Positions 35,119-46,236 are shown, counted from the first letter of the stretch. The stretch: DNA of 64,000 nt from Rhodocollybia butyracea (GCA_015501585.1 JADNRY010000006.1:868001-932000); one strand, 5' to 3'. The notes: generated by a model from the sequence alone, not told the origin. Numbers and translations are program-made.

Positions 35119-37438
35119 ATGCCATCGCATGTCGGATCATACTTTAAATATTCAAGTCAAGTTCAAAGCGTGGGGCAGAGCGACGACTCGGACTCGCAAA
35201 ACGCTCACATACCCGAAAGTGAATTGCTTCCCGAACCTAACAAAACGGGAAAAAACGCCCTCTACACTACTCATGCGGTTGGTCGAGGAATTGTTGCAAT
35301 AGCTATACTGTCCTGGTGGTCATGTACTCTGGCGTTGCGGCCTGCTGGCTATGGATGGTAAGCTTTCCAGCACGGTAATTACGCGTTTTAACTAGTTGTG
35401 CAGGGTCGCTCAAACAGTAATCACTTGGTTTGCCTTGTTGTAAGTGCTATGTCAAACGTCGTTCGAGAATCTGGGTCAACTGGCACTCATTTCTCTAAAG
35501 TTTAATTGCTTCCTCATTCGTTTCTCTACATAAACTGACATCTTCTGCACGACGACATATATATATCTACCATTCAGTGTGGTTTCGCGCTCCTTATGCT
35601 GCTCGCCTTGCCCTAGGTTGGCTTATTGTAGTCGGAGTCTTCATGGCGCTTGTGTTTGGGTTTAAACGGAAGGATAACGAGGTTCTATCGTTCATTTGGT
35701 CTTGATTAAAGACCCGACTCATTCACAGCTTTCCAGGTTTCGTCTGGTGGACGGGCGATCCCTCTTCTCGGAGTGCTTGTCTTCCAGACAATTCTCTGGC
35801 TGACCTCAGAAGATCAATCGAAAATACAATGGTCAGATTTCATTCTAGAAGATGTTGATACGTTTAAGTATACTTACGAATAAACATCAGGCCTAGGGTC
35901 GTAGTGGCTCTTTTCTCGCAACAAGTGATCGCTATGTTTGTGTTGAAGACAAGGGCAGGTTTTGATATTTTCAATTGGATTGTTGGAGCTGTGGTCGATT
36001 TCTTCAGCTCTGATATTCCAGCACAAGTGTTCATGTGGGACCAGGTGACAGTCAGCAAAGAATGGTTCATAATCAATGTTGTAAGTGACACATTCACTGC
36101 TTAGTAGACTCGTTGGACTGGTATGTTAAAAGGTTGCGGCCGTGTTCTTTTACCTGGCTTTCGTGGAGGTCTTGTATTATTTCGGAGTAATGGAATGGGT
36201 GCTGAAAAAACTGTAAGTGTGTCTTTGTACTCCTCCTTCTGCGATGCTCGATGACTGGTAGTGCCTGGTTTTTCTACTACACAATGGACATTTCCGGTGC
36301 CGAAGCAGTCGTAGCAGCCGCTTCCCCAATCGTCGGTCAAGGCGACGCAGCGTGTCTGGTCAGACCATACATGAATTGTACGTATTTCTGCTAAGAAAAT
36401 AACAGATCTTAAAAAATAATTCTTCCTCAGCGATGACGCGCTCAGAGCTACGTGAGTTTTTTCGGTTCCATATGAGTATCATCCAAAATATATTCACAAC
36501 ACGGTCATAGATCTCGTTTTGGCTTCAGGTTATTCTACTATCTCTGGCAGCTTTCTGTCTTTATACGTACTACTGGGGGTACCTGCGCCAAACCTCATCA
36601 CGTCTACAATTATGAGCGTACCTGCAGTAATTTCCATAAGTAAGATGCGCTGTCCCGAGACGGAAGAACCAGTAACACGTGGAAATGTCATTGTGAGTCG
36701 TGAGGGGGAAAAACATAAGTTGGTAGGGTTTTGCACCCATTCTTGTATGATACGTTATTTTGACTTTGCACGTTAGGATAATGCCCTCCAAGCCTTCTTC
36801 AATGGTGCTAGATTTGGACTGTACATAGTTGGGCAGATAATGTATACTATCATCTTGGGTTATTACACGAGATCTAATTCAACGACGTAGCGCCAACACA
36901 CTTGTTTTCTTGTCACTTCTTACTCTGTGAGTTTATGGTTCACTCTTCTTACTAGCCGCTCATCTCTCATAGTGTCAACTCGCTTCTTACATGGATCGGA
37001 CTCGGTTTCGGTGTCCACCAACTTACATTACAACTAATCTTTGGCTATATCTTTTACCCTTTTGCATTCCTTATTGGGATCCCTCATCATGAGCTCCTCC
37101 CTGTCGCCCGTCTTTTAGCCACCAAATTCGTAGCCAACGAACTGGTCGCATACACAGAGCTTCAGGCGTTGATGAAAACTGATGGAGCATTATCGCCTAG
37201 AGCTTATACGATCACGACATTCGCTTTGTGTGGGTTTGCAAATATGAGCTCGTTGGCCGTAACTGGTGTTATCTCTGCGCTTGCGCCGGTCAAGTCCACG
37301 ACAGTTGCCAAGATTGCGTTTTCCGCTTTGCTTTGTGGGTTTTTGTCCACGTTGCAGACTGCTGCTATTGCGTGAGTTATTTCTGAGAATGTCTCCACCG
37401 CAGCGTCTAAAATCACCTCTAGTGCGATGCTGATTTGA
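35119..37438 (+). CDS. Concentrative nucleoside transporter (CNT family)
   Basis: A multi-exon gene encoding a membrane protein with about ten hydrophobic spans. CNT proteins import nucleosides with H+ or Na+. The cytosolic N terminus ([16 protein letters not shown]... [12 protein letters not shown]) precedes span 1 ([19 protein letters not shown]). Family landmarks follow: [165 protein letters not shown] and [19 protein letters not shown]. The last micro-exon (37423-37438) adds AMLI and the stop. Residues GQ..S.L, F.NMSS and the P-E-T motif (CPETEEP) match the nucleoside-binding regions. It follows the Pil1 gene on the same strand by 260 bases. Confidence 0.92.
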
Positions 37439-40400
37439 GATCACATTCGGAATTGGGTAGTACATTGTAGACTTTCTTGATACGCGTATCTTTCTCCATA
37501 TCTATGGTACCCCAGGACATTGCTGGATGTCTGCACTCAATAAAATCATTAGTCTGCCCACACTTGGCGTTCATATGAGTCTTCTCTCCAACTACTCACT
37601 ACCCTGTTTCTCTGTTATTCTTTGTGAATGGGAAGGTTTGAGGACAAGGTCTCTTAAACTGCTCTAACGGTCAGGGGCTCTTCTTTTCTCCGGAAGACCC
37701 TTGTTTTCTTAAGACTTGTGTGTGCAGGAACGCGTCGTTGTGGCTGTACACAATTACGACGTCATAATTTCTGGCCCCGTGGTTATACCGAGTCCTCGCG
37801 TGCACATGCCTATGACTCAAGACGGAAGCAAACCCGCCGAGGCCTCAGCCAAGATGCGCACTTACTAAGTACCTACTAATATGGATTATGGATTATGGAT
37901 TACACGGCCCATTCAGCCTTAGCCGAAAGTGGTCCCGCAAGGGAAACAGCCGGTCCCTACGCCAGCACAGGTAGCGAGCTCGACTCCCACAGAGAAGGTA
38001 GACTACAAGGCTGACGGAGGGATGGTAGCAAGGCCAGGTACATAAGTACAAGGCTAGCTGTTACACTACCTATCTACTGCTCAATGGAGCACATTCTGCC
38101 CTAATAAAGAAGAGGGAGGATACTAGGGCAAAACCAGGTCTCCATACAGGCGTAACCACACTGTGGCCTTAATGGCTCTTGGGAGATCCTGGGCGGCTTC
38201 CCGTGCTATCCCTACACTCGCACAAGTTACCAAATCCCATGCAACCGGTGGTGAAACCGGCGCACCAGCACCCTAGGGTTTTATGTGAACACAAGAAGCA
38301 AAGTACCAAACCAACAGAGAGCTTTGATAACAGATTCTCCCTGATCCTCTTCTAACCACTACTCAATCTGCCACTTCCTGTCACTAGGCTAAATAGGACA
38401 ATAAAGGTTCGAAGAGAACTGCTAAGCAAACAGAGGAAAAAGGAGTAGCATGTTGCTGGGGGTATAGAGGAGGTGGAAGGGAGATATCTGTGTCCCAAAG
38501 ACATGCCAGCCTTGTGTCAGCACTAACTTTCAAATCTGTGTGGTTTGAGATCAGGAAGCGCTGAGTAACAAGCAAGATTCAGAGGCTGTAACCAGGTAGA
38601 AGGGCATGAATGCAAAACCCAGATTGTAGTCCAATGCATGCAATGGGACCAAGACATCTGTGGAAAGGAATATGGTGATATGGTGATAAATCAACGAATA
38701 CTACATACAAATTTGTTAGCAATTATAGGTGTGTAAAGCATACCTTGAAGACATTCAAATGTATCGACTGTGTCCATAGCATGCCAAATTCCCTCTGAGT
38801 ATAAGCAAGTCTGCAGTGCATGAAGAACATGCACTTCATTCAGCAAAATACAACACTCAGTGTGAAGACGTGATTGAAGGCGACCTTCGAAATTACCGCT
38901 TGAAATGTTCAATTTATAGATACTAACTAGTATTACAGGTAGCGGCGACACGGTGGTGAGGTGAAGGTACACAAGCAATCATGGTTTTCTCCACTCATTC
39001 CGAGGAAGAGTCAAAGTGGACACTGAACGCCGTGTTATTGATGATCTCAGAATGTCGAGAGTTCCAAGCATCAACAAAGGCAGAAGCATGTGATGGTTCA
39101 TGGAAGACTAGTTGAAGATGACAGCATGTAGGACTAAGATGTGTAATATGGTATGGTTGCCTAAGAGGATGTGAGGTGCTGCCAAGCCTTGTGCACCAGG
39201 TGAGGAGATAGGCACGGAGGGCTTGAAGATTGCTGGGAAAGACTCTACTGGATGTAGAGATGCGGACCACTGACCCAGAGATGAGGCAATTGGTTTTCCG
39301 ACATTTGTTTGGTCAGTTTTGGGGAGGTGAGGAAGACTGAACTTGTTCCAATGAGGGCATAGTAAAGAGAGAAGAGGTGCATGGCGAAAGGAGGCCTGAA
39401 ATTGATGCTGGAGTTCCATAGAGCTATGGAGGAACTTGTATGTGCCCCTTGTTCGCTTGAGGTCTCAGACTCTGGTGCAGAGGTCCTCAGTGACATCACA
39501 GAGGCCTCAGATGTGTTCTCCCAACAATGCTATTTCTGTGCGGAACATATGTTCCAGGCAAAGGTCATTGCTATCCAACCAATACCTAGCGGTTGATGCC
39601 GCTTCCTTGGTACCAGAAGTGTTCAGGATCAACCTGGACCCAGATGGATATTGGAGAGATGGCAGATTGACAGAGGCTTGAGGAGAAAGCTTCTTCATCT
39701 CAGCCATGTTCACTTCTCGGTTCTTCCTCTCTGACCTCTTCCCATCCAATTTCTTCATTGTACATCCCATTAGATTTGCAATAGTGATGAAATCGCTGGA
39801 ATCATCCAGCTGAGATGGCATTGTTGTGGGTGGCAAGCTGGTATTGTCACCCATTGAGCAGCGGATAAAGTTGGGTATCAGTTTTGCAGCAATAAGAAAA
39901 TGTCTCAGAATATTTTGCAGGCAGTGGTTTGTGTAATGGTGTAACAACCGCTGTAAATTTTGTCATTTGATAGTGATACCAACGAGAGATGCTTCTGGAC
40001 TTCGTGATGTGGTTGTGTCATTGTAGAGTTAGTTTTGGGGTGAATGAAACAAAGATGTTCAGCAGAGGGGTAGCCAGTCAGTTTGGTGAGGTGCTGATTG
40101 AGTTCCTTGCTGTCATGTGAGAGAACAGATGCAGCAACACACAGGCTACAATTGTAAGCTGCTATGTTTGCATATTTGTGTGAGCTCACCCTTGTTTTTT
40201 TTGGTCCACGCTGTCAGATTTGAATACTTACTGGCTTTATTTCTTCCAAGTTCTGGGCCTTCAAATATCCTTTCTCTGATGCCAAATCTCTAATATTTCT
40301 GGCTAGTACATACCTGGATACTACAGTAGTAGGCTTATTTCAAGCTGCATAATACTTCATTGAATATAGAATACCAGCCAATACTCAATTCTACTGAAGA

Positions 40401-40660
40401 ATCATAAATTTGGCAATTTGGGCGCTTAATACTATCATTTTTGGCGGCCAGCTACACCAGCACCAACTAAAATGGCTTGCTGTCTGATAAAAGAGGTTCA
40501 GAGAGGTGTTTTTACTCCTGCAACACCAGCTGCATAGATATCTAAATACATACACCTACACATAAGAACTACCCTGCAGGCGATGGTCAACTTGTCATTT
40601 TTTTGGCCAAGTCATGGGTCATCTGAGTGAGATTCAGTCTTAAATCCCCCAGCCGCAGTC
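37439..40660. other. Repeat-rich, gene-poor stretch with a possible decayed element
   Basis: A small tandem ATGGATT run lies at about 37880-37903. On the minus strand, open pieces at 40189-39905, 39947-39507 and 39499-38995 might be fragments of one decayed gene (with segments such as LDDSSDFITIANLMGCTMKK), but I recognise no domain and cannot join them. The region leads into the repeat island to its right, so a transposon origin is plausible but not shown. Confidence 0.35.
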
Positions 40661-40726
40661 ATACAGTTGTTCTCAAATTGTCAGACCAATTGGACTGATC
40701 AAAACCAAAAGGACCGATTTGACCGA

Positions 40727-41612
40727 CCAGGGAATCCCCCTCCCCCTCCCAAAAGTCACAGGATCACTTAGTAATATCACTATAGTCATCACCTATACCG
40801 GCATCCGGCAACTCCTATCTTACATTCCCTAATCAGGTGTACTGACCACGGACCTTGTTCACGGACTTAGTGTACTGACTTCACCAACTTACTAATACTG
40901 TACGTATCTGTAATATGTATGTGGAAATTTCATACTTCACAAGTGCACTGACTATATAATACATTTGTTGGCTTGCTACCTATGCGTGATGCCTTCACTG
41001 AGTTTACCCACTGACTATCCCCTCTAGTCTGGTATGCAATATCAGTGAGATGACCATCCAGCCAAATTTCTAAAGCCTACTAGGTTCACCAACTATCCTC
41101 ACTGCTGTAGCATCTGTTGTAAGTACACTGACCATTCTCATGACTTTTCACACCCAGTAAGTGCACTGACCAACCTGGCTGCCCTGGCATCTGTTGTAGG
41201 TAAACCAACTATTCTCACAATTTTCTACACCTACTAAGTACACTGACTATCCTCACTGCTGTAGTATCTGTTGTAGGTAGGCTGACTGTTCTCACCACTT
41301 TCCATGCCTACAAAATGCACTGACTGTCCTCACTGCCTTAGCATCCGTTGTAGGTATGCTGACCATTCTAACGACTTTCCATGCCTACTCAGTGCACTTA
41401 CTATCCTCACCGCTGTAGTGTCTGTTGTAGGTAGGCTGACTGTTCTCACAACTTTCCATGCCTACTAAATGCCCTGACCATCCTCACTGCCATAGCATAT
41501 GTTGTAGGTATACTGACCATTTTAACAACTTTCCATGCCTACTAAGTGCACTGACTATCTTCACTGCTACAGTAGCATCTCATACAGGGGATTGGGAGGG
41601 GGATTCCCCTGG
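40727..41612. repeat. Inverted repeat arms flanking the 77-bp satellite
   Basis: The sequence CCAGGGAATCCCCCTCCC at about 40727-40746 recurs inverted at 41594-41612 (GGGAGGGGGATTCCCCTGG on the plus strand). Weaker similarity extends outward for about 60 bases around a shared CAAATTGTC. The arms enclose the 77-bp tandem array, so the whole may be one non-autonomous element. No target duplication was identified. Confidence 0.5.
41084..41580. repeat. 77-bp tandem satellite, six full units plus a partial one
   Basis: Units begin at 41084, 41161, 41238, 41315, 41392, 41469 and 41546, exactly 77 bases apart, which I measured from a conserved GTGCACTGAC-type motif. Each unit carries TCCTCACTGC, GTAGCATCTGTTGTAGGTA and CATTCTCACAACTTTCCATG-type segments. 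A degenerate earlier copy may start near 41004. No open frame is encoded. Confidence 0.93.
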
Positions 41613-41690
41613 CCACAGTCGTATCATCTTTCTGGACAATTTGGTCTCAGTTTGGCAGGGCAGCCGCCCTGTGGGAACTAGCAGACTATA

Positions 41691-41943
41691 CAGTGGATGC
41701 AAAAACTGATGTCACCCCCCAAATCAGGAAGGCAGCTCTGCAGCCTGTTCAAACCCTTTTAACCTTGTCAAACCGACTTTGAAACAGCAGCAGCATCATA
41801 GATACATGGATTTTTTTACTTTAAACTATACCACTGACTATAATTCATCTCTAAACATTGTATCTGTGCAGTAAAACAAGGTTCAGCCTGCTCCAGAGCT
41901 ACCTTCCCAATTTGGGGGGTGACATCAGTTTTCGCATCCACTG
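41691..41943. mobile_element. MITE with Tc1/mariner-type ends (TA target duplication)
   Basis: The element begins CAGTGGATGCAAAAACTGAT and ends with the inverted counterpart ATCAGTTTTCGCATCCACTG. The terminal inverted repeats run about 60 bases with few mismatches, continuing through GTCACCCCCCAAAT. A TA dinucleotide flanks each side (41689-41690 and 41944-41945), the target duplication of the Tc1/mariner superfamily. The element is 253 bases long and encodes nothing, so it would have been moved by a transposase made elsewhere. Confidence 0.85.
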
Positions 41944-41982
41944 TATACCATCCGTATGGATCATTGGATCATCAGTGTATAA

Positions 41983-42306
41983 CTAGTGATCCCCTTTGGG
42001 GCTCTTTGGATGTAGCTTGCGTGTTGTGAAAATATGTAGATATTTATCAGAGAAAGAAATAATGAAATTTAGGGTGTTGTCATCACTGACTTTACATATA
42101 TCTACATGATAGTTGTTGCTTTGAAAGTGGTGAAAAACTAACCAATGGGTGTGAACTGTACCTCTGGACTGAGTCTCCACCATGGCAAGGTAACAAACAC
42201 CATCTTCATCTCCAACATAAACATATGTCGGCTGGAAGGAAACATTATGTGACATATTACTTTCACCTGCGAAGACAAATACAATGAAAAACGCACACAC
42301 ACCCAA
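41983..42306 (-). pseudogene. Relic resembling the Helitron Rep (HUH) region
   Basis: The minus-strand frame encodes AMVETQSRGTVHTHWLVFHH, which resembles the Helitron helicase-like/Rep signature (typically VE.QGRG.LH.H.L.W), including a His-x-His pair corresponding to the HUH metal site. The following residues (NTLNFIISFSDKYLHIF) fit the next helix loosely. Only about 100 residues are present, with no helicase or flanking Rep motifs, so it is a fragment. The assignment rests on one motif. Confidence 0.5.
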
Positions 42307-42410
42307 CTTTGTAAGACATTTCGCGTAATGACCCTCATAATGTTAAACTTTCACATGAGCGGGACATGCTAACAAGGACATATATTTGGGTGACATTAGA
42401 AAATAGGGAA

Positions 42411-42500
42411 TACCACTTTGGCCTAGTGGTTATTGTGTCAGCCCGGGTTATCTAGGTAGAGCTCTGTTGTTCAGTTCTCGCGCAGGGCAAGTTTTGTTTA
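42411..42500 (+). mobile_element. tRNA-like SINE head (candidate)
   Basis: The sequence TTGGCCTAGTGGTTATTGTG resembles the RNA polymerase III A box (TRGCNNAGTGG), and GTTCAGTTCTCG about 50 bases on resembles a degenerate B box (GGTTCGANTCC). A full cloverleaf with paired acceptor arms was not evident, so this is more like a SINE promoter region than a functional tRNA. It is followed by a T-rich stretch and the telomere-like repeats. Confidence 0.4.
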
Positions 42501-42525
42501 TCTTTTTGTTTTATATGTTCAAGCT

Positions 42526-42710
42526 GGTTAGGGTTCGGTTAGGGTTAGGGTTCTGTTAGCGGTTAGCTGTTAGGGTTTTTACGCGCGCGCGCAGCGCGGG
42601 TTGGTTAGGGTTTGGGGTTGGGTTGGTTAGGGTTGGGTTAGGGTTTGGGTTGGGTTTTAGGGTTAGGCGGGGGTCCGGGGGCAGCACCCCCGAGTTAGCG
42701 TTAGGGTTTG
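42526..42710 (+). repeat. Interstitial telomere-like TTAGGG repeats
   Basis: Degenerate GGTTAGGGTT units dominate these 185 bases, interrupted by an alternating CG run (42581-42596) and by a GC-rich hairpin sequence at 42667-42693 (CGGGGGTCCGGGGGCAGCA followed by CCCCCG). TTAGGG is the telomere repeat of most basidiomycetes. The array is internal to a gene-bearing region, so it is interstitial and not a chromosome end. Confidence 0.75.
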
Positions 42711-42859
42711 AGAATATTAATCAGGCCGGAGGCCTCTCAGTTTGGATTAATTCGAAGCATGCAATGAAGCGCCAGGAGCATAGATGCTTATGTAAAGCTT
42801 GGCATATATATTGCGGGGGTCATTACGCGAAACGTCTTACGAAGTTGGGTGCGTGCGCG

Positions 42860-43268
42860 ATGTCCGTGTCCGAATACAATATGTGAACGTGGGAAGACGA
42901 AATTAGTGAAGAATGCACGCGCGCTTAGTTTAAAGACATATACCATCAGATGGACGTGGGAACTCGGAACAGAAATAAATGAGAGTGCAAGGAACGTAGC
43001 AAGCTACGTCATGAGTCCGCCCAGGGGATTCTAGAGCATCCAGCTTGGGATTTATTGTTTCATTTCGTTTAGAGTCGTTACGGTACGAGGCGTGAAGGTA
43101 TGTATAACTTTTAAACCAGCTTTTGCATGATTCATTAGATCCTTTAAATCTGCACAGATGTCCAACGATTTTCAATATCTTTGGAAAAAGATGATAATTA
43201 TGCAGTCGCGTACAGATACATATATGTATAGATAAATAATATGACTATTAAAATTACCTGACCCAATT
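42860..43268. other. Intergenic region, no gene seen
   Basis: Short frames only. This is the 3' flank of the membrane PDI gene and the right shoulder of the repeat island. Nothing specific is recognised. Confidence 0.5.
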
Positions 43269-45384
43269 TTAATCCAGCCGATCCGCTTTACTCTTACCAA
43301 CTCGCATATAGTCGCTATCCGTTGGATCGTCAGTGAGAGCTTTTCGGATAGCGAAGGTAATGACTAGCAGGCCAACGATGAATAAGAGCGCAATATATTT
43401 CGGGTTGTTGAAGATGTATGACTCGATAGATTGGAGCTTGTTGTTGAGGTACTATGAGGAACAAAAGAAATAAGGGAGTTTCTGCGGCAATGATGATAGG
43501 TGAACTAACCCTAGCCACGCGCTCGATGAAGTTTTCAGAGTTCTTCGGTAAGAGAAGTTCTTGGGCAATGCCGTCAAGTGTGGCGGAAATACTGTGCGAG
43601 TTCAGCTTGATAGGTGACCCAGCTGAGTCGGTATCATAGTAAACAAGAGCCTGCAGAACAGAAGTTATGTACAGAAAAAGTCTGAAAGTTGATAGCGTTC
43701 ATACCTGGTGGTCGGCAATGACAACGTCGACATCATCGAGTTCCAGAAAACCCTTATTCTTTATGCCATACATACTCTTCATCCAATCTTTCCACCTTTC
43801 GATGTCCATCCAAGCAAACACGACTGGCCGTTCCTCGCTCTTTCCTTTTCCAGACAGCATCCCAGTTCCCGCCGTTGCCGCCCTCCAAATCTTACCAATT
43901 TCTTCCATACGTTGCTGTACCCTATCCTTATTACTCGAAGTAACGGCAGCCAACACTACCAATGGACGCGCAGGGGAATTCATCACACTCTGGAACGTAT
44001 CCTGTGTAAGCTCTGTGGTCGTCGGGAGGCGATTACGGAAAAGCCAGCTCTTGATTTGGTTGTTTTGGGTGTCATTGTGTCGGAGAGAGGTGGAAGAGAC
44101 GGAGGACGAATATAAACCAGAAGGGGCGGTAATGTCGTGGTCTTTAAAGGCGACAAGGGCCCATGTTGATGTAGAAGGGATGGAGAATTGAGACCAAAGG
44201 GAGAAAGGCGGGTCTGCGACGGCGTAGACTGAGGGTGAACCGAGAAGAGGAGCAAAAAGAGGTCTGAGGGCGGACTTTTGGAGGCAGATGAGAAGATGAA
44301 AAAGCTGAAATTTAAATTCTTACCAAAAGGTTACGTTCACTAGAAGGATAAACTAAAACGTAGACCAAACTTTCCTCGGTGACGTATTTTTCAAGTTCAT
44401 TCACGGATATAGGCTTGGCCCCACTAGAAAACATTGTAAAAGTCTAGTTTTAATTTGAACATAGAAAACTCACGCTCTGCTAGCCTTATCCGCAAATTCT
44501 CTCAGATGTTCTATCCTTCGTCCTCCGTTGTACTCTGTTTCGGAACCATCCGCTATGAACATTAATGTAGGGAAGCCTTGAATATTGTGTTCCTTGCATA
44601 AAGACTTGTGAGCTTCACAGTCCACTTCTGCGATGTTGAGTTTGTACTGCATGCTTCTCGCAAGATTCTTCCATATCGGAGCAAGTTTTTTGCAGTGACC
44701 ACACCTTGTAAATGTCGATCAAAGCAGACCGTTTTAGTGAACACAGTACGTACCATGGGGCGTAAAACTTGACGAAAGTAGGACCTTCAGCCATTGAGCT
44801 CTGGAAATTCGACTCGTCCAGAACTAGGACATCACCGGACGGATTGAAGTTTGCGCTAGAAGCCAGTGTCTCTGGCTCTAGCTCCTGTAATTCCGCCTCT
44901 GGTGGTGGTGGAGGTGCATGTCGCTTAATGAATTCGGTTAGACGTTCGGAATCCCGAGCACCTTTGAAGGTCTCGACAAACACCCCGTCCTTGTAAATGT
45001 TCATCTCAGGATAACCTTTGACCCCATGAGCTTCACAAAGATCTGTTTTTATGGAACGTTAAAACTGAGGGTCAGGAATCCGGCCTAACACTCGCCTCCG
45101 TGAACTGCACAATTTATCTGCGCAAGCCTAACACCAGTTGCCTCTGCGCTGCCTGGCTCATTTTTCTGGACCAGCTCCTCCCAAGTTGGCGCAAACGCCC
45201 TGCAGTGTGCACAATAAGGTGAAAAATGTTCAATAAACCAAACTCCGTTGGCTACGCTATCTTCAAAATTGTCCGGTGTAAGTTCTGTAGAGTGTACTGG
45301 CAGTGCCACACAGACAAAGGACAAATAAATGATAAGGAAAGGAAGAGGAATGGCTTTGAACAGCTGCCAGAGCTTGAAGACCAT
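43269..45384 (-). CDS. ER membrane thioredoxin-domain protein (protein disulfide isomerase, TMX type)
   Basis: A multi-exon minus-strand gene. The signal peptide (FLIIYLSFVCVALPVHS) leads into a first thioredoxin domain with the site FSPYCAHCRAFAPTW (CAHC), then DLCEAHGVKGYPEMNIYKDG. A linker rich in Pro and Glu (HAPPPPPEAELQELE) follows. The second thioredoxin domain has FYAPWCGHCKKLAPIW (the TGG codon for Trp and the first Cys sit on either side of an intron), CKEHNIQGFPTLMFIADGS and YNGGRRIEHLREF. A third redox-inactive region and a membrane span (YIALLFIVGLLVITFAI) precede a short basic cytosolic tail (RKALTDDPTDSDYMRVGKSK). It probably oxidises or isomerises disulfides in the ER lumen. 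The CAHC site is unusual; CGHC is the common form. It is divergent from CGI121 with 87 bases between start codons. Confidence 0.9.
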
Positions 45385-45471
45385 GATGATTTGTGGTAGT
45401 GAAGAATAAAGGTACGGTATGACTTCGTAATCTGATGCAGTGTACCCGAGGCAAAACCGAACCATAACATT
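45385..45471. promoter_or_regulatory. Very short divergent interval, PDI / CGI121
   Basis: Only 87 bases separate the two start codons, the tightest head-to-head pair in the window. The promoters must overlap. No specific element was recognised. Confidence 0.45.
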
Positions 45472-46202
45472 ATGGAATCTTTTCGATTCAGCCACACCAA
45501 CAATGTGGCTTTTGCTCTGCTGTTCTACCCAGTGAATAATCCCGGAAAAATCAAGCAACGAATTATCGATGCAGCCAAGGTAGAAGGCACCGAGGGTGAC
45601 CACGAAAGAGACACCGTCAATTTTTCATTCATCGAGGCGTCGTTGGTCTGCACTTTTCATTCCGTTTGCTTAAAGTACTGATGTTCTGTAGATAACCAGT
45701 AGATTGCATTTGGAAACAGCAATAAATCAGGCTATAATCGCTGATTCGCAAGGCTCACTCAGGACCAAGACCGCCCATTCCGAGATTCTTTTCGCTCTGA
45801 ATCCGACAAACAACGTACTAGCGAAATCTAGATCCCTCTAGCTCAGCAAACTTATTACTTGTTGCAGATTACGGAGGCAATTCGTCGATATGGGGTATCG
45901 GACAAGAGCGAATCACTTCTCGTTGTGCAGATAACAGATTCTTCAGCTTCTGTGTCGGATGTAGAAATCAAAATGAAAGAAGTTGTGGATGGAACAGTAG
46001 TTCCGTTCGGCGAATTGGCTACGATAACTGAGTGGGATAGAGTCAAAAAGGTATGCAGATCTTTGATGTTTCATGCCGCTATTGACACTTTCGTTAGTAT
46101 CACAAGCTGGACAAGGAAGTAAGGGGAAAGGGAGAGGAGACGCGATCCTTTATCGATAATATTGTGATTAGTTCTGTAGCAATGAAGAGTGTAATACAAT
46201 GA
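45472..46202 (+). CDS. CGI121: Cgi121, KEOPS/EKC complex subunit
   Basis: Four exons (45472-45645, 45692-45814, 45868-46050, 46098-46202) join in frame to 194 residues, the usual size. Cgi121 (human TPRKB) binds tRNA in the KEOPS complex, which makes N6-threonylcarbamoyladenosine at position 37 and also affects telomeres. Landmarks are the N terminus MESFRFSHTNNVAFALLFYP, SFIEASLITSRLHLETAINQ, TKTAHSEILFALNPTNN (the conserved H-SE-x-x-x-L-x-P-x-N-N-I), ITEAIRRYGVSDKSESLLVV and the C-terminal helix with YHKLDKE. All are in family order. The start at 45472 begins the conserved N-terminal strand. Confidence 0.92.
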
Positions 46203-46236
46203 GAATAGTCAGTTTCGGACTCTATTACCTGAGAGT

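Larger units (their letters stand above)
42292..42859. repeat. Inverted repeat with 43-base arms enclosing SINE-like and telomere-like sequence
   Basis: Arms lie at 42292-42334 and 42817-42859. They match at 39 of 43 positions by my count, and all four differences are CG in the right arm against CA or TG in the left. Weaker similarity continues inward for about 35 bases. The enclosed 480 bases hold the tRNA-like sequence and the TTAGGG-like repeats. Confidence 0.8.

Noticed and set aside
38995..40189. Protein-coding gene on the minus strand
   Set aside because: Fragments could not be joined at splice sites and show no known domain; listed only as a possible relic.
21300..41580. CRISPR array in the tandem repeats
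   Set aside because: Repeats are contiguous without unique spacers, and the genome is eukaryotic.
42411..42500. Functional tRNA gene
   Set aside because: The B box is degenerate and no acceptor stem pairing was found; kept only as a SINE-like candidate.
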